Shown piece by piece: positions 1 to 8,288 of a stretch of DNA of 12,490 nt. A model generated the notes under the pieces. That model was not told the origin of the DNA and ran no database searches. It worked only from the letters and a program-made list of their open reading frames with translations. The stretch lies in assembly GCA_002441865.1 (NCBI GenBank), contig DJNY01000086.1, forward strand, positions 1 to 12,490, written 5' to 3'. The position numbers and the translations under genes were made by a program. How positions within the stretch are numbered: the stretch's first letter is position 1; every line of letters begins with the position of its first letter. This stretch comes from Lachnospiraceae bacterium UBA6452 (GTDB lineage Bacteria; Bacillota; Clostridia; Lachnospirales; Lachnospiraceae).

Positions 1-2497
1 CTGCATCTGTCAGCTTTTTCTGGGCATCGGCATCGGTATTGACAAGCAGGCGGAAGCCCTCTGTGTCATCCCGGACATCTGCCCGGATCAGTGACGCATT
101 CGGATATGCGGATTCATCAAGTACCACTGTATTTGCAGTATCTGCCCCGCTGCTATCCTGTGCTGTATCCTGTGTGCTTCCAGCTGTATTACCTGTCTGT
201 GCGGTACTCTGTGTATTTCCTGTCGTATCAGTTGTTCCCGTACTGTTTTGTGTATCGGTGCTTCCTGTCTGATCAACAATCTGGTCTGCGAACAGATCCG
301 TTTCATAATCTGAAATACTGCCAAGTGCCGGCGGTAATGTAATACCTGCCAGTTCTCCGTCTGACCAGTCTGAAACTGTCTCATAAGCAGAAAATGCATC
401 CGCATCTGCACCGGTCAGTGTATAAACCGTATCCCCGGCTTTGACGGTTGCAGGGATTTCCACCAGCTTCTGTGCATCTGGCTCCAGTGTACAATACCGC
501 ACTTTTGCGGTGCCTGCGCCTGTCGGAGAGATCACAAGTCCGCGGAAGCCCAGATACCGCTGATCCAGGATCGTATCTTTACAGCCTTTCACATACGGAT
601 CGATCACCGCTGTCTCCACACCATCAAATGCCATGCTGCGCAGATCCGCATTGTCCAGTCTGGTTGCTGTCTTTTCAAAAGAAAGCGTCGGTAAACTTTC
701 CCCCTCGAATACTACTGCCTGCGCACCTGTATTCTGGTAAGCCCCAAGACCGATCTCTTTTACCTGCGCCCCAATATTGATCTCAGCCAGCGGACAGCCA
801 AGAAATGCCCGGTCTTTGATCTTTTGGATATTATCTCCACCTGTCAGCTTCTCCAGAAACGTGCAGCCGGAAAATGCTTCTTCCCCGATCTCTGTCATGG
901 AAGCCGGAAAATTCACCCATGTCAGCTCCGTGTGTCCGGAAAATACGCCGCTTGCAATTTTTTTCACTCCGTCCGGAATGGAAATACTGCTTTTATCCCC
1001 GCGATATGCCAGCAGAATCCCGTCTCCGACGATCAGATAATCATCTCCCGTTCCCACAAGCCAGTTTTCCAGATATGGTGTTTTGGAAAAAGCTTCAGGC
1101 TCTATCACACTGACTGATGACGGGATCTCCACATCCGTCAGGTCATCACAATGATAAAATGCACCATAACCGATCTTTTGCAGTCCGTCCGGCATTAAAA
1201 TGCCCTGCAGGGAGCTTCTTGCAAAAGCAAAATCTCCAATTTCCGTAACTGCAGGTAACTCCTGCATAGCAAGAGACTGATCCTGATAATATTGTTTGAT
1301 CTTTACCTTATCCTGTGAAATATCATCCAGCAGTTCATAGTTTTTCTCTTCAGCCGGTTCTGCTTCCTGTTTGTTTTCTTCTACCTTTGGGTCCATCATT
1401 ACAACTGCCTGATTTTGTACGATCCTTGTTTTCCCCAGTACAGAAGACGGATCATTGGCATAATACTTTGTGACATCCAGATTGGAAACATCAGCCGGAT
1501 GATTGACATCATAGTCACCGGATGCTGTACTGTTTCCGGATACTGCCGAAGTCTCTTCTTCCGCATCCTGCTTATTATAAAAATTGCCGACAGCCACATC
1601 ATCCTGCAGCATGGCAGACACTGTCTGGTTTTTCTGTCTTTCCTGTTCAAAGGTCTGCGCTGCACTGTCATCCTCTGCCTGGATCTTCAGATTATCGCAG
1701 CCATCGAATGCCGTGTCATGGATCGTTGTCACAGATGGCGGGATTGTCACATTGCCCAGATTTATGCAGTTTTCAAATGCCTTTGCCGCGATCTTCCGGA
1801 CAGAATACGGAATAGAAACCTTCTGCAGATTGGTACAGTTAGAAAATGCATATTCCGGTATCTCACCCAGATTCGGAGATAAGGTAACCTCCTTTAAATA
1901 GGTCTGTCCCCAGAATGCATATCGTTCAATATCTGTTACCGTTGTCGGCATATTTAATGTTTCTGCTTCCCTGCCCGGCATAACCTCGATCAGCTTTGTC
2001 TGATCTCTGTCATATAAAACGCCATCAACATAAGAAAACAGTGGATTTTTTCCTATATCGACCGATTTCAGAGCCGTATCACCTGAAAAAACACCTGCAC
2101 CGATCGTTTCCAGTGTCTTTGGCAGGGTAAACCCGGACAAAGAACTACAACCAGCAAAAGCACCGCTTTCGATCGCGGTAAGGCCGTCCGACAAAGATAC
2201 TTCTTTCAGATTGGTACAGTTACGAAAAGCACCTTCCCCGATCTTTTCCACGGAGGATGGGATATAAACTTTTGAAATACCGTTCTGATCCGCAAACGCC
2301 TCCGGTGCAATTTCTTTTATCCCGGCAGGAACAGACACAGCCGAAGCTGTGCCTGTATAATGGATGAGCGTATCTCCATCCCTTTCAAAATCTGCAGTTG
2401 CGCTCGTTGCCTCCAAAACAGGCAACGGGATCTGGGTCAGTACGATGGCAAGCACCATCAGTATGACACCGATTACTTTTTTTCCGTATTTTTTCAT
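1..2497 (-). CDS. Secreted BspA-like leucine-rich-repeat surface protein (3' end outside window)
   Basis: The reading frame is open from ATG at 2497 to the left edge, so at least 832 residues are present and the C-terminus is missing. Residues 7-25 form a hydrophobic signal segment (KKVIGVILMVLAIVL), followed by a small-residue stretch (SATA) that could be the cleavage region. Two blocks of LRR_5/BspA-type repeats (pattern I..I...AF.NC.NL..V.IP..V..I) span about residues 55-290 and 410-640. They are separated by an acidic, Ser/Asp/Asn-rich linker of about 120 residues. A later Thr/Gln/Ser/Asn-rich stretch (about 737-785) looks like a wall-spanning linker. The family sits on the cell surface and often mediates binding; the ligand cannot be predicted. 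No strong Shine-Dalgarno sits close to the ATG, and the start overlaps the upstream stop (ATGA), which suggests translational coupling. A sorting signal, if present, lies outside the window. Confidence 0.88.
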   Translation of the reverse strand, partial: MKKYGKKVIGVILMVLAIVLTQIPLPVLEATSATADFERDGDTLIHYTGTASAVSVPAGIKEIAPEAFADQNGISKVYIPSSVEKIGEGAFRNCTNLKEVSLSDGLTAIESGAFAGCSSLSGFTLPKTLETIGAGVFSGDTALKSVDIGKNPLFSYVDGVLYDRDQTKLIEVMPGREAETLNMPTTVTDIERYAFWGQTYLKEVTLSPNLGEIPEYAFSNCTNLQKVSIPYSVRKIAAKAFENCINLGNVTIPPSVTTIHDTAFDGCDNLKIQAEDDSAAQTFEQERQKNQTVSAMLQDDVAVGNFYNKQDAEEETSAVSGNSTASGDYDVNHPADVSNLDVTKYYANDPSSVLGKTRIVQNQAVVMMDPKVEENKQEAEPAEEKNYELLDDISQDKVKIKQYYQDQSLAMQELPAVTEIGDFAFARSSLQGILMPDGLQKIGYGAFYHCDDLTDVEIPSSVSVIEPEAFSKTPYLENWLVGTGDDYLIVGDGILLAYRGDKSSISIPDGVKKIASGVFSGHTELTWVNFPASMTEIGEEAFSGCTFLEKLTGGDNIQKIKDRAFLGCPLAEINIGAQVKEIGLGAYQNTGAQAVVFEGESLPTLSFEKTATRLDNADLRSMAFDGVETAVIDPYVKGCKDTILDQRYLGFRGLVISPTGAGTAKVRYCTLEPDAQKLVEIPATVKAGDTVYTLTGADADAFSAYETVSDWSDGELAGITLPPALGSISDYETDLFADQIVDQTGSTDTQNSTGTTDTTGNTQSTAQTGNTAGSTQDTAQDSSGADTANTVVLDESAYPNASLIRADVRDDTEGFRLLVNTDADAQKKLTDA
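2494..2497 (-). promoter_or_regulatory. ATGA start/stop overlap (translational coupling)
   Basis: The TGA stop of the 1535-residue surface protein shares bases with the ATG of the next gene. The only purine-rich stretch upstream, AAGG, is about 16 bases from the ATG, so re-initiation by the terminating ribosome is the likely way the second gene is translated. This also fixes the start of the downstream gene. Confidence 0.7.
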
Positions 2498-5400
2498 TCG
2501 ATCACTTTTACTACCTTATTTTTTGAACCTTTTGCAAAGAACAACAGAATGGACAACAGTGCAAGACCCATTGCCAGGAACCACTTTGGATGGATCGGGT
2601 CACCGGTCTTTGGTGTCGCATCGCTGATCTCTGCCTGTGTCAGATTATTTGTCTCCACATAAATGGCATATGGAGAAAAATGTGTTGCATTAAAGGAAAT
2701 GCAAGGTACATTATCGATCGTCAGCAGTCTGGATCCAAGTTTTTCAAAGACACCGTTATTGACCGCACCGGCCTTATTATTGCCTGCATAACCTGCAAGC
2801 GCATCCGGGATCGGCATTGTTACTGTAACGGTAATTCCTGTTGTATCTGCGATCTTTGTCGTTCCGGTTGAATCATACAGACTGATATCCATTGCAAAAT
2901 ATTTCAGGTCATCCAGTGATCCGTAAGAAGCAAGCAATGCCTTTTCCACTGCATCCTTTGCCTCATCACTGTCAGAGATTTTGATCACAAAGTTATCATT
3001 GGAGCCAGATACCGTTGCAGAAACAAGTCCTCTGTTGGAAATACCCGATTTGGTCACTTCCACTCTTGTATTTCCTGTGGATGCATTCGGCCGTCTGTTT
3101 ACCGTATTGCTGCTGACACTGCCATTCCGGTTTGCAACAGCCGCTGTTCCGTTTTTAGCGGTCGCCGTCGGTTTCGGCGAAGCTGTTGCTGTTCCGGCAT
3201 TATTGCCCTTGTTACCGCTTCCGCTGTTATTTGTATTGCCGTTATTCGTATTTCCCTTGGTTGTATCGGAGGAAATATCACCTGTTCCGCTGTCTCCCGT
3301 CGATGCTGTTCCTTTTTTGTAAAGAGCCGTGACAGTCAGATTGCCCGTGACCGGAACAGAAGTATAGTTGGACGGTGACCATGTTGTAAAGGTGTAGCCT
3401 TTTCTGGTCGGTGTTACATTTGTTGCTGCCGGGCAGCTTCCGCTTGCAATGATCTGGGTATCCAGTACACTTCCGTCATAGTCCACAAACGTAACCGTAT
3501 AACTTGTTCCTGTTGCGTTATTGCCGCCGTTGTTATTTCCGTTATTATTGTTTCCGTTATTTCCATTATTATTGTCATCATCGCCGGCATTGGGATTTTC
3601 CACATAATATGCCTTGACGATCATATCACCGGTCACTGCGATCGTTGCAAAGTTGGACGGGGACCAGTAGCTGAACTTGTAGCCTTTTCTGGTCGGTGTT
3701 ACGGACGGCGTTGTCGGATAACTGCCCTCCTGCAGATACTGCGTATCCCATGTATACAATCCATCATAATCCTGGAAGACGACAGAGTAATACCCTTCGA
3801 TCGGTGCTGTATTATCAGGCTCATAAATCGCCTGCGTTGTAATATCTTCCCTGACATTTGTAAAGTCTTTTGTCCAGCCTGTCAGTACATAGCCCTTTCT
3901 CTCCACACGAGGTGCATCCGCACTGGCGCCGCTGTTGACAACCTGCGTCTTTAACACATAACCATCCCAGTCAAGGAATGTAACCGTATAGGTCTTGGAA
4001 TAGGTCTCTGCGGTAATACCATCCTTATCATCACAATACCAGTAAGCAGGGCTGTCTTCCTCGCACTGTACGGTAAGCCCCTGGATATAGTTGACATTTC
4101 CCGCGCCGTCATCTGTTATGAAGGCTTCATCATCGATAGACTGCACGCTGCCCGGAATACGGATCGTGGAAAGTGCGGTGTTACGGAATGCATATTTACC
4201 GATCCTCTTTACGGAATCGGACAGGCTGCAATAGTAAAGCTGCGAGGCACCGTCAAAGCAGTAGTCCGGAATCAGTGTTGTATCCACTTCATCCAGATAT
4301 GCCTCTCTGATACCGGTACAATTCTGGAATGCACAAGGGGCAATGTCCGTAATTCCTGCAAGCTCTGAAGAACTGAGCTTGGAAGCGCCGATCTTAATAC
4401 CTCTTGACTCTAAACATTCTACCACGCCGATTCTGTTGCCACTGCCATCTATGCTGCAGAGCAGACCGTCAGCACAGGCATATCCGCCCGGTGACGTAAA
4501 TCCGACATCCGTAAGCTCCTTACAGCCCGCAAACGGTACTTCTGTAAAAGTGCTGACCGTCCCCGGTAATGTTACTTCCGTTAAAGCGGTACAATTATTG
4601 AAAGCGCGTTTTCCGATCACTTCTCCGCCGTCCGCACCACTCTCATTCATAATAAACGTCTTCAGACTCGTACAGCCATCGAACTCCTGATCCGGGATCT
4701 CTGTCACCGTATCTAAGATCACACTCTGTACAGCCGTATTATTCTGGAACAGATCATCTTTCAGAGCTGTAACTCCATCCGGTACATGTACATGATATAC
4801 AGCGTCAATAACACCCTGCTCTTCTTCCGTCAGGTCGATCGCCGCATCCGGATTGTTCAGATTATTTCTGTATTTACTGTTTGCACTTGCAACAATATCA
4901 TTTTCTTCCTGCTGCGTACGGACATATTTACTGTTTCCTGTATAGGTACTTAAACTGTAGCTTCCGTTTCCTTTTAACTGATCTTCCGTCGGAACGCCGA
5001 CAAGCATCGGTGTTGCTGATTCGATCTCATTGGTATTGGCATTTTTCTTCACAACAAGCTGGATCTGCAGATTCTGTGGGAAGTCGCTGCAATATCTGAT
5101 ATACTGCGTCGGTGCAGATGGTGCGTTATAGTTGTTTGCCGTGCTCATGGCATAGGTGAACGGAACACTTGTAGAAGAAATATCACCGATAAAGCAAAGA
5201 TTTTCCTCCGGAACACCGTCTCCGTTTTTATCCACATCTGCAAGAGTCACGCCTGTCTTGAATGCATCCTGCCCGATCTGCTGCAGGGAAGCTGCATTGT
5301 CAAACTTGACGGTACGGAGCGAAGTACAGCCGGAAAATGCATTGGCATCGATAGATGATACAGACGCCGGAATATACAGATACTTGATATCCGTATTGTT

Positions 5401-7101
5401 CTGGAAAGTATCTCTTGCGATCCGTGATACATGGTATTTTGCAATATTATCCGGAATGATAACATTACTGCCATCACCATCCTTTTTTTCAAAACGGATC
5501 AGCTCGTTGCTTTCATTGACGCAGAATGCATAACCGTCTACGATCTTTTCATACCAGCCTACATAACCACTGTCCAGATAACCGAATGCCAGGTCATGTT
5601 TCTGCGTATAAGTATGCGCATAAGACTGGGAGTATGCAAGAATGCAGAACTGGTCGCTGACTTCATAGTCTCCTTCAAATGCTGAATTCTTACCCAGATT
5701 CTCACTGCTGAAAATATCTTTTCCGCCCGTATAAATATTGTCGTAACCACTTCCTGTATTGGCAGCGCAGCCACAATCGAGCTTCAGATCTCTTGCCGGA
5801 ACCTTTACCGTATCAAGGCTGTTACAACCTGTTACATTATCATATTTGAAAATCTGATCCGTAGAGCCTGCATTGTTTGGCAGCCCCAGATAGGTCATGC
5901 TGCTGCAGCCATAGCAGGTATAATGTACACTGTCTATATTGCTGACACGCTCCGGGAATACAACCTGCGAAAGGGAAATACAGTTGTAAAACAGGCCGTT
6001 ACCGATCGTTGTCAGGGAAGTATTGCCGTCATCACTGACACCGTTAATATTGATCGCTGTCAGGTTTGTACAGTCTTTAAAGCAATAATTTCCGAGTTTT
6101 GTTACCTGATCCGGTACCTTGACCGCACCAAGATAAGTACAGCCCGCAAAGGCATAATCGCCGATTTCCTTTAAGTTGGTCGGCTCCGTAAAATCAATGG
6201 TTGTCAGCTGGTTACAGTTCTGGAATGCATAATTACCGATACTGTTAACTCCGTTTTCAATCTTAACAGACTGCATCTGACAGCCTTTAAACGCATTGTT
6301 ACCGATCGCAAGGATACGCTCCGGTACAACCAGGCTGGAGAAGTTGGTAGCACCTTCAAAGACACCTGCTCCATCATTTACATACTGTCCGTCCACACCA
6401 TCCGAAGTCACATTGTTTAAATCCACTTCGTATCTGGTGCTGCCGATATACTGTACCGGTATGATCAACTGGTTACTTGCCGCAAAAGAAACCGTATTGC
6501 CTGAAACAATTTCCACATTGCCAAGTGCTGCGCCAGGTACCACATAAAGCTGCGTGCCCTGCCATGCGCCCTGTGTATCATAGGTACACGGAGAAAGGAT
6601 CTGGTTCTGCGCCGGACTCACCAGTGCACCGTCTTCATCATAAACGGCATCTGCCGCTTCCTGTGATGTATAGAATAAAAACTCTCTTCTGTCATTTACA
6701 GCAATATAACTGCTTATGTCTTTATTATACAAAAATGCCGGCATATCATCCGGGATTTCCAATGTTGCCCCGGAAATGACGTTGTTCTGGTCATAATATA
6801 CAATGACACCTGTCATAGAACCGCCGTTGCTTCCGTATGCGGCCCTGAAATTGCCGTCACCGCTGGCATATACCGGATAATTTCCCGTATTCGTATAAAC
6901 AGGTATGTACGCATCCGGATTGGCTGTCGCCGCTGCAATCAGATCCGTCGGATCGGAATCCGCACGGGATTCCGGGATCGGAACCAGTGCTACAATGATC
7001 GCAGAGATCATCAGGATCGCGGAAAGCGTTCCCATCACAGCCCGTCTTATCCGGCTTCTTCCCATCTTCTTTGTTTTCTTTTTATGATTTGTCTTAGCCA
7101 T
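2494..7101 (-). CDS. Sortase-anchored leucine-rich-repeat surface protein with InlB-type B-repeats
   Basis: A 1535-residue secreted, probably wall-anchored protein. Residues 1-19 are Lys/Arg-rich, 20-43 are hydrophobic, and SRA-D at 45-48 is a plausible signal peptidase site. Residues about 48-240 match no repeat that I recognise. LRR_5/BspA-type repeats follow in three blocks (about 245-445, 555-610 and 775-1010), separated by non-repeat regions. Three InlB B-repeat (Flg_new-like) units lie at about 1038-1098, 1104-1167 and 1201-1265, with the signature YTVTF.D.DG...T......P..P.RKGY.F..W. An Asn/Gly spacer (about 1169-1198) and a Ser/Thr/Asn/Gly stretch (about 1268-1350) look like flexible linkers. 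After a C-terminal globular domain comes TPKTGD (1496-1501), a hydrophobic segment (about 1508-1523) and a basic tail, which is a cell-wall sorting signal. The start is supported by AAGAGGAGA 5 bases upstream. The class B sortase encoded immediately upstream is the obvious candidate to anchor it. The ligand is unknown; adhesion is a family-based guess. Confidence 0.93.
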   Translation of the reverse strand: MAKTNHKKKTKKMGRSRIRRAVMGTLSAILMISAIIVALVPIPESRADSDPTDLIAAATANPDAYIPVYTNTGNYPVYASGDGNFRAAYGSNGGSMTGVIVYYDQNNVISGATLEIPDDMPAFLYNKDISSYIAVNDRREFLFYTSQEAADAVYDEDGALVSPAQNQILSPCTYDTQGAWQGTQLYVVPGAALGNVEIVSGNTVSFAASNQLIIPVQYIGSTRYEVDLNNVTSDGVDGQYVNDGAGVFEGATNFSSLVVPERILAIGNNAFKGCQMQSVKIENGVNSIGNYAFQNCNQLTTIDFTEPTNLKEIGDYAFAGCTYLGAVKVPDQVTKLGNYCFKDCTNLTAININGVSDDGNTSLTTIGNGLFYNCISLSQVVFPERVSNIDSVHYTCYGCSSMTYLGLPNNAGSTDQIFKYDNVTGCNSLDTVKVPARDLKLDCGCAANTGSGYDNIYTGGKDIFSSENLGKNSAFEGDYEVSDQFCILAYSQSYAHTYTQKHDLAFGYLDSGYVGWYEKIVDGYAFCVNESNELIRFEKKDGDGSNVIIPDNIAKYHVSRIARDTFQNNTDIKYLYIPASVSSIDANAFSGCTSLRTVKFDNAASLQQIGQDAFKTGVTLADVDKNGDGVPEENLCFIGDISSTSVPFTYAMSTANNYNAPSAPTQYIRYCSDFPQNLQIQLVVKKNANTNEIESATPMLVGVPTEDQLKGNGSYSLSTYTGNSKYVRTQQEENDIVASANSKYRNNLNNPDAAIDLTEEEQGVIDAVYHVHVPDGVTALKDDLFQNNTAVQSVILDTVTEIPDQEFDGCTSLKTFIMNESGADGGEVIGKRAFNNCTALTEVTLPGTVSTFTEVPFAGCKELTDVGFTSPGGYACADGLLCSIDGSGNRIGVVECLESRGIKIGASKLSSSELAGITDIAPCAFQNCTGIREAYLDEVDTTLIPDYCFDGASQLYYCSLSDSVKRIGKYAFRNTALSTIRIPGSVQSIDDEAFITDDGAGNVNYIQGLTVQCEEDSPAYWYCDDKDGITAETYSKTYTVTFLDWDGYVLKTQVVNSGASADAPRVERKGYVLTGWTKDFTNVREDITTQAIYEPDNTAPIEGYYSVVFQDYDGLYTWDTQYLQEGSYPTTPSVTPTRKGYKFSYWSPSNFATIAVTGDMIVKAYYVENPNAGDDDNNNGNNGNNNNGNNNGGNNATGTSYTVTFVDYDGSVLDTQIIASGSCPAATNVTPTRKGYTFTTWSPSNYTSVPVTGNLTVTALYKKGTASTGDSGTGDISSDTTKGNTNNGNTNNSGSGNKGNNAGTATASPKPTATAKNGTAAVANRNGSVSSNTVNRRPNASTGNTRVEVTKSGISNRGLVSATVSGSNDNFVIKISDSDEAKDAVEKALLASYGSLDDLKYFAMDISLYDSTGTTKIADTTGITVTVTMPIPDALAGYAGNNKAGAVNNGVFEKLGSRLLTIDNVPCISFNATHFSPYAIYVETNNLTQAEISDATPKTGDPIHPKWFLAMGLALLSILLFFAKGSKNKVVKVIE
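3393..3702 (-). repeat. 25-base direct repeat within tandem B-repeats
   Basis: Positions 3393-3417 and 3678-3702 are identical over 25 bases (plus strand begins TGTAGCCTTTTCTGGTC). They encode the same conserved part of B-repeats 3 and 2 (TPTRKGY). The copies are 285 bases apart, a multiple of three, so recombination between them would remove 95 codons in frame. Confidence 0.85.
3518..3590 (-). repeat. Low-complexity Asn/Gly-coding tract
   Basis: An irregular repetition of GTTATT/TTTCCG-type hexamers on the plus strand encodes a run of Asn and Gly residues between B-repeats 2 and 3 of the anchored surface protein. It most likely acts as a flexible spacer. The units are imperfect, so it is not a clean microsatellite, but its length may vary between strains. 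Confidence 0.6.
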
Positions 7102-7106
7102 TTTAT

Positions 7107-7115
7107 TCTCCTCTT
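7107..7115 (-). promoter_or_regulatory. Ribosome binding site of the anchored surface protein
   Basis: AAGAGGAGA on the minus strand ends 5 bases before the ATG at 7101. It lies inside the 25-base gap after the sortase stop codon. The gap leaves no room for a separate promoter, so the two genes should be co-transcribed. Confidence 0.75.
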
Positions 7116-7126
7116 TACTTCAAAAT

Positions 7127-8185
7127 CTATTGCACGCGCTTTGCCACAACGACAAAGCGTCCGTCACTTTCTTCATAATCGCAGGTAGACAACGTCAGAA
7201 GATGATCTCCGTACTGTGCTGTCACACTGGTATCGTACAATGCCATTTCCTGCATGCTCCGCATATCGGAGTCAAATTCCTGCTCCGATGCGGCGTCAAT
7301 AAACTGGTAATACTTAAATGCGATCTCATCCTCTTTATAAATATGGGACATAAACGCATACATGACCTGATAGGTACCTTTTTCATAAATGGTATCAAAC
7401 TGGATCAGCGGATGATCCTTATAATAAGACTCCGATTTATATTTATCCAGATTTCCGAACATATTTCCGGAACGCATATTGTGCCCGTATATAATAAAAT
7501 TCGTGCTCGGCTCCACAATATCACAGGCACAGTCCAAAAACAAGGTACCGTTCTTGTCCTCCTCCTGATTGATATTATGATCCAGATAATATGCATTGTC
7601 CTCTGTCTGCATGACAGGGTAATCAATATTAGTATCGGCTATTTTCAGCCATCCGATTAGATTTTTATTCTGATTATATAAGCTTTTATATTCATCCAGC
7701 ACAGTCAGCGTGATCTGCTGTCCGTCCGCATTCTCCTGAACCGTCTGTGTCTGTCCGTACATCCGGCTCACCGCAGTATCATTTTTCTTCTCGGTAAGCT
7801 GCATGGAAAGCTGCTGTGCTTTGAAGGAATCATAATAATAAAATCCGAAATATGCCAGACAGGCTATGGCAGCCACGACCAGAATCGCAGTCAGAAGTCT
7901 CCTTGCCCGAAGCTCTCCCCTGGTCAGTACCACTACTTTTCTGCGGCTTTTTTTCTTTGCCTTTTTATCGCTTCCTGCTGTTCTTTTTCTGTTTCTGCCG
8001 CGATTCTGACGCTGTCTTTCCTTTGCCCGCATAGCCAGCTCATATACTTCATCGTCAAACTTCCGGCCCTCTGCACCTGACAGATCATATTCCCCGGACT
8101 GCAGTTTTGCATATAAAGCAAGCACATCCTCGTCCTTTGTCAGATCATATTTCCGTTTCAGTTCTTTTATCACATAGTTATCCAT
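7127..8185 (-). CDS. srtB: Class B sortase with long cytoplasmic N-terminal extension
   Basis: A 352-residue membrane-anchored cysteine transpeptidase. Sortases cleave a sorting motif in secreted proteins and link them to peptidoglycan. The catalytic region is class B: IGWLKI...IDYPVMQ (about 177-193), LFLDC, His235 in IIYGHN, GNMFGNL, Cys335 in TLSTCDY and Arg343 in GRFVVVAKRV. The His/Cys/Arg triad is therefore complete. One membrane segment lies at about 97-117. The 96 residues before it are unusual: a probable helical part (1-60), then a Lys/Arg-rich stretch (61-96), which should lie in the cytoplasm. The ATG at 8185 is the first possible start, because an in-frame TGA lies 24 bases upstream. 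No clear Shine-Dalgarno precedes it. The gene heads an operon with two surface proteins, at least one with a TPKTGD signal. The class is certain; the symbol reflects class only. Confidence 0.94.
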   Translation of the reverse strand: MDNYVIKELKRKYDLTKDEDVLALYAKLQSGEYDLSGAEGRKFDDEVYELAMRAKERQRQNRGRNRKRTAGSDKKAKKKSRRKVVVLTRGELRARRLLTAILVVAAIACLAYFGFYYYDSFKAQQLSMQLTEKKNDTAVSRMYGQTQTVQENADGQQITLTVLDEYKSLYNQNKNLIGWLKIADTNIDYPVMQTEDNAYYLDHNINQEEDKNGTLFLDCACDIVEPSTNFIIYGHNMRSGNMFGNLDKYKSESYYKDHPLIQFDTIYEKGTYQVMYAFMSHIYKEDEIAFKYYQFIDAASEQEFDSDMRSMQEMALYDTSVTAQYGDHLLTLSTCDYEESDGRFVVVAKRVQ

Positions 8186-8192
8186 GATTTCT

Positions 8193-8221
8193 ATTTTAAC
8201 TTTATCCGGTCAGAAATTCAA
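8193..8221 (-). promoter_or_regulatory. Candidate sigma-A promoter of the sortase operon
   Basis: On the minus strand, TTGAAT (8216-8221) is followed after 17 bases by TAAAAT (8193-8198). Only 7 bases separate the -10 box from the ATG at 8185, so transcription would begin at or next to the start codon and give a leaderless message. That fits the missing ribosome binding site. A 6-base inverted repeat (AGAAAT-5-ATTTCT, 8212-8228) overlaps the -35 box and might bind a regulator, but it is short. Confidence 0.4.
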
Positions 8222-8231
8222 GATTTCTGTC

Positions 8232-8258
8232 ACACCTTTTCATGCTTTTCATAGTATA
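8232..8258 (+). promoter_or_regulatory. Candidate sigma-K-like promoter of the Cys-rich protein gene
   Basis: AC (8232-8233), 16 bases, then CATAGTATA (8250-8258) fits the Bacillus sigma-K pattern AC-N16-CATANNNTA. Transcription would start about 25 bases before the ATG. A sigma-A reading (TATAAA at 8255-8260) has no acceptable -35 box. The pattern is short and could occur by chance. Confidence 0.38.
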
Positions 8259-8276
8259 AAGCATAAATAACAATTT

Positions 8277-8281
8277 GGAGG
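8277..8281 (+). promoter_or_regulatory. Ribosome binding site of the Cys-rich protein gene
   Basis: GGAGG lies 7 bases before the ATG at 8289. It supports translation of this very small gene, which could otherwise be doubted. Confidence 0.8.
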
Positions 8282-8288
8282 CTCCTAT

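Noticed and set aside
2981..3322. Plus-strand open frame opposite the surface protein gene, hydrophobic and Pro/Val-rich
   Set aside because: It is antisense to the Ser/Thr/Asn linker of a clearly real gene, and its composition follows from the codons on the other strand. No ribosome binding site supports it.
7130..7660. 176-residue plus-strand open frame opposite the sortase
   Set aside because: It lies wholly within the sortase gene, whose catalytic motifs are all intact on the other strand. The frame is a shadow.
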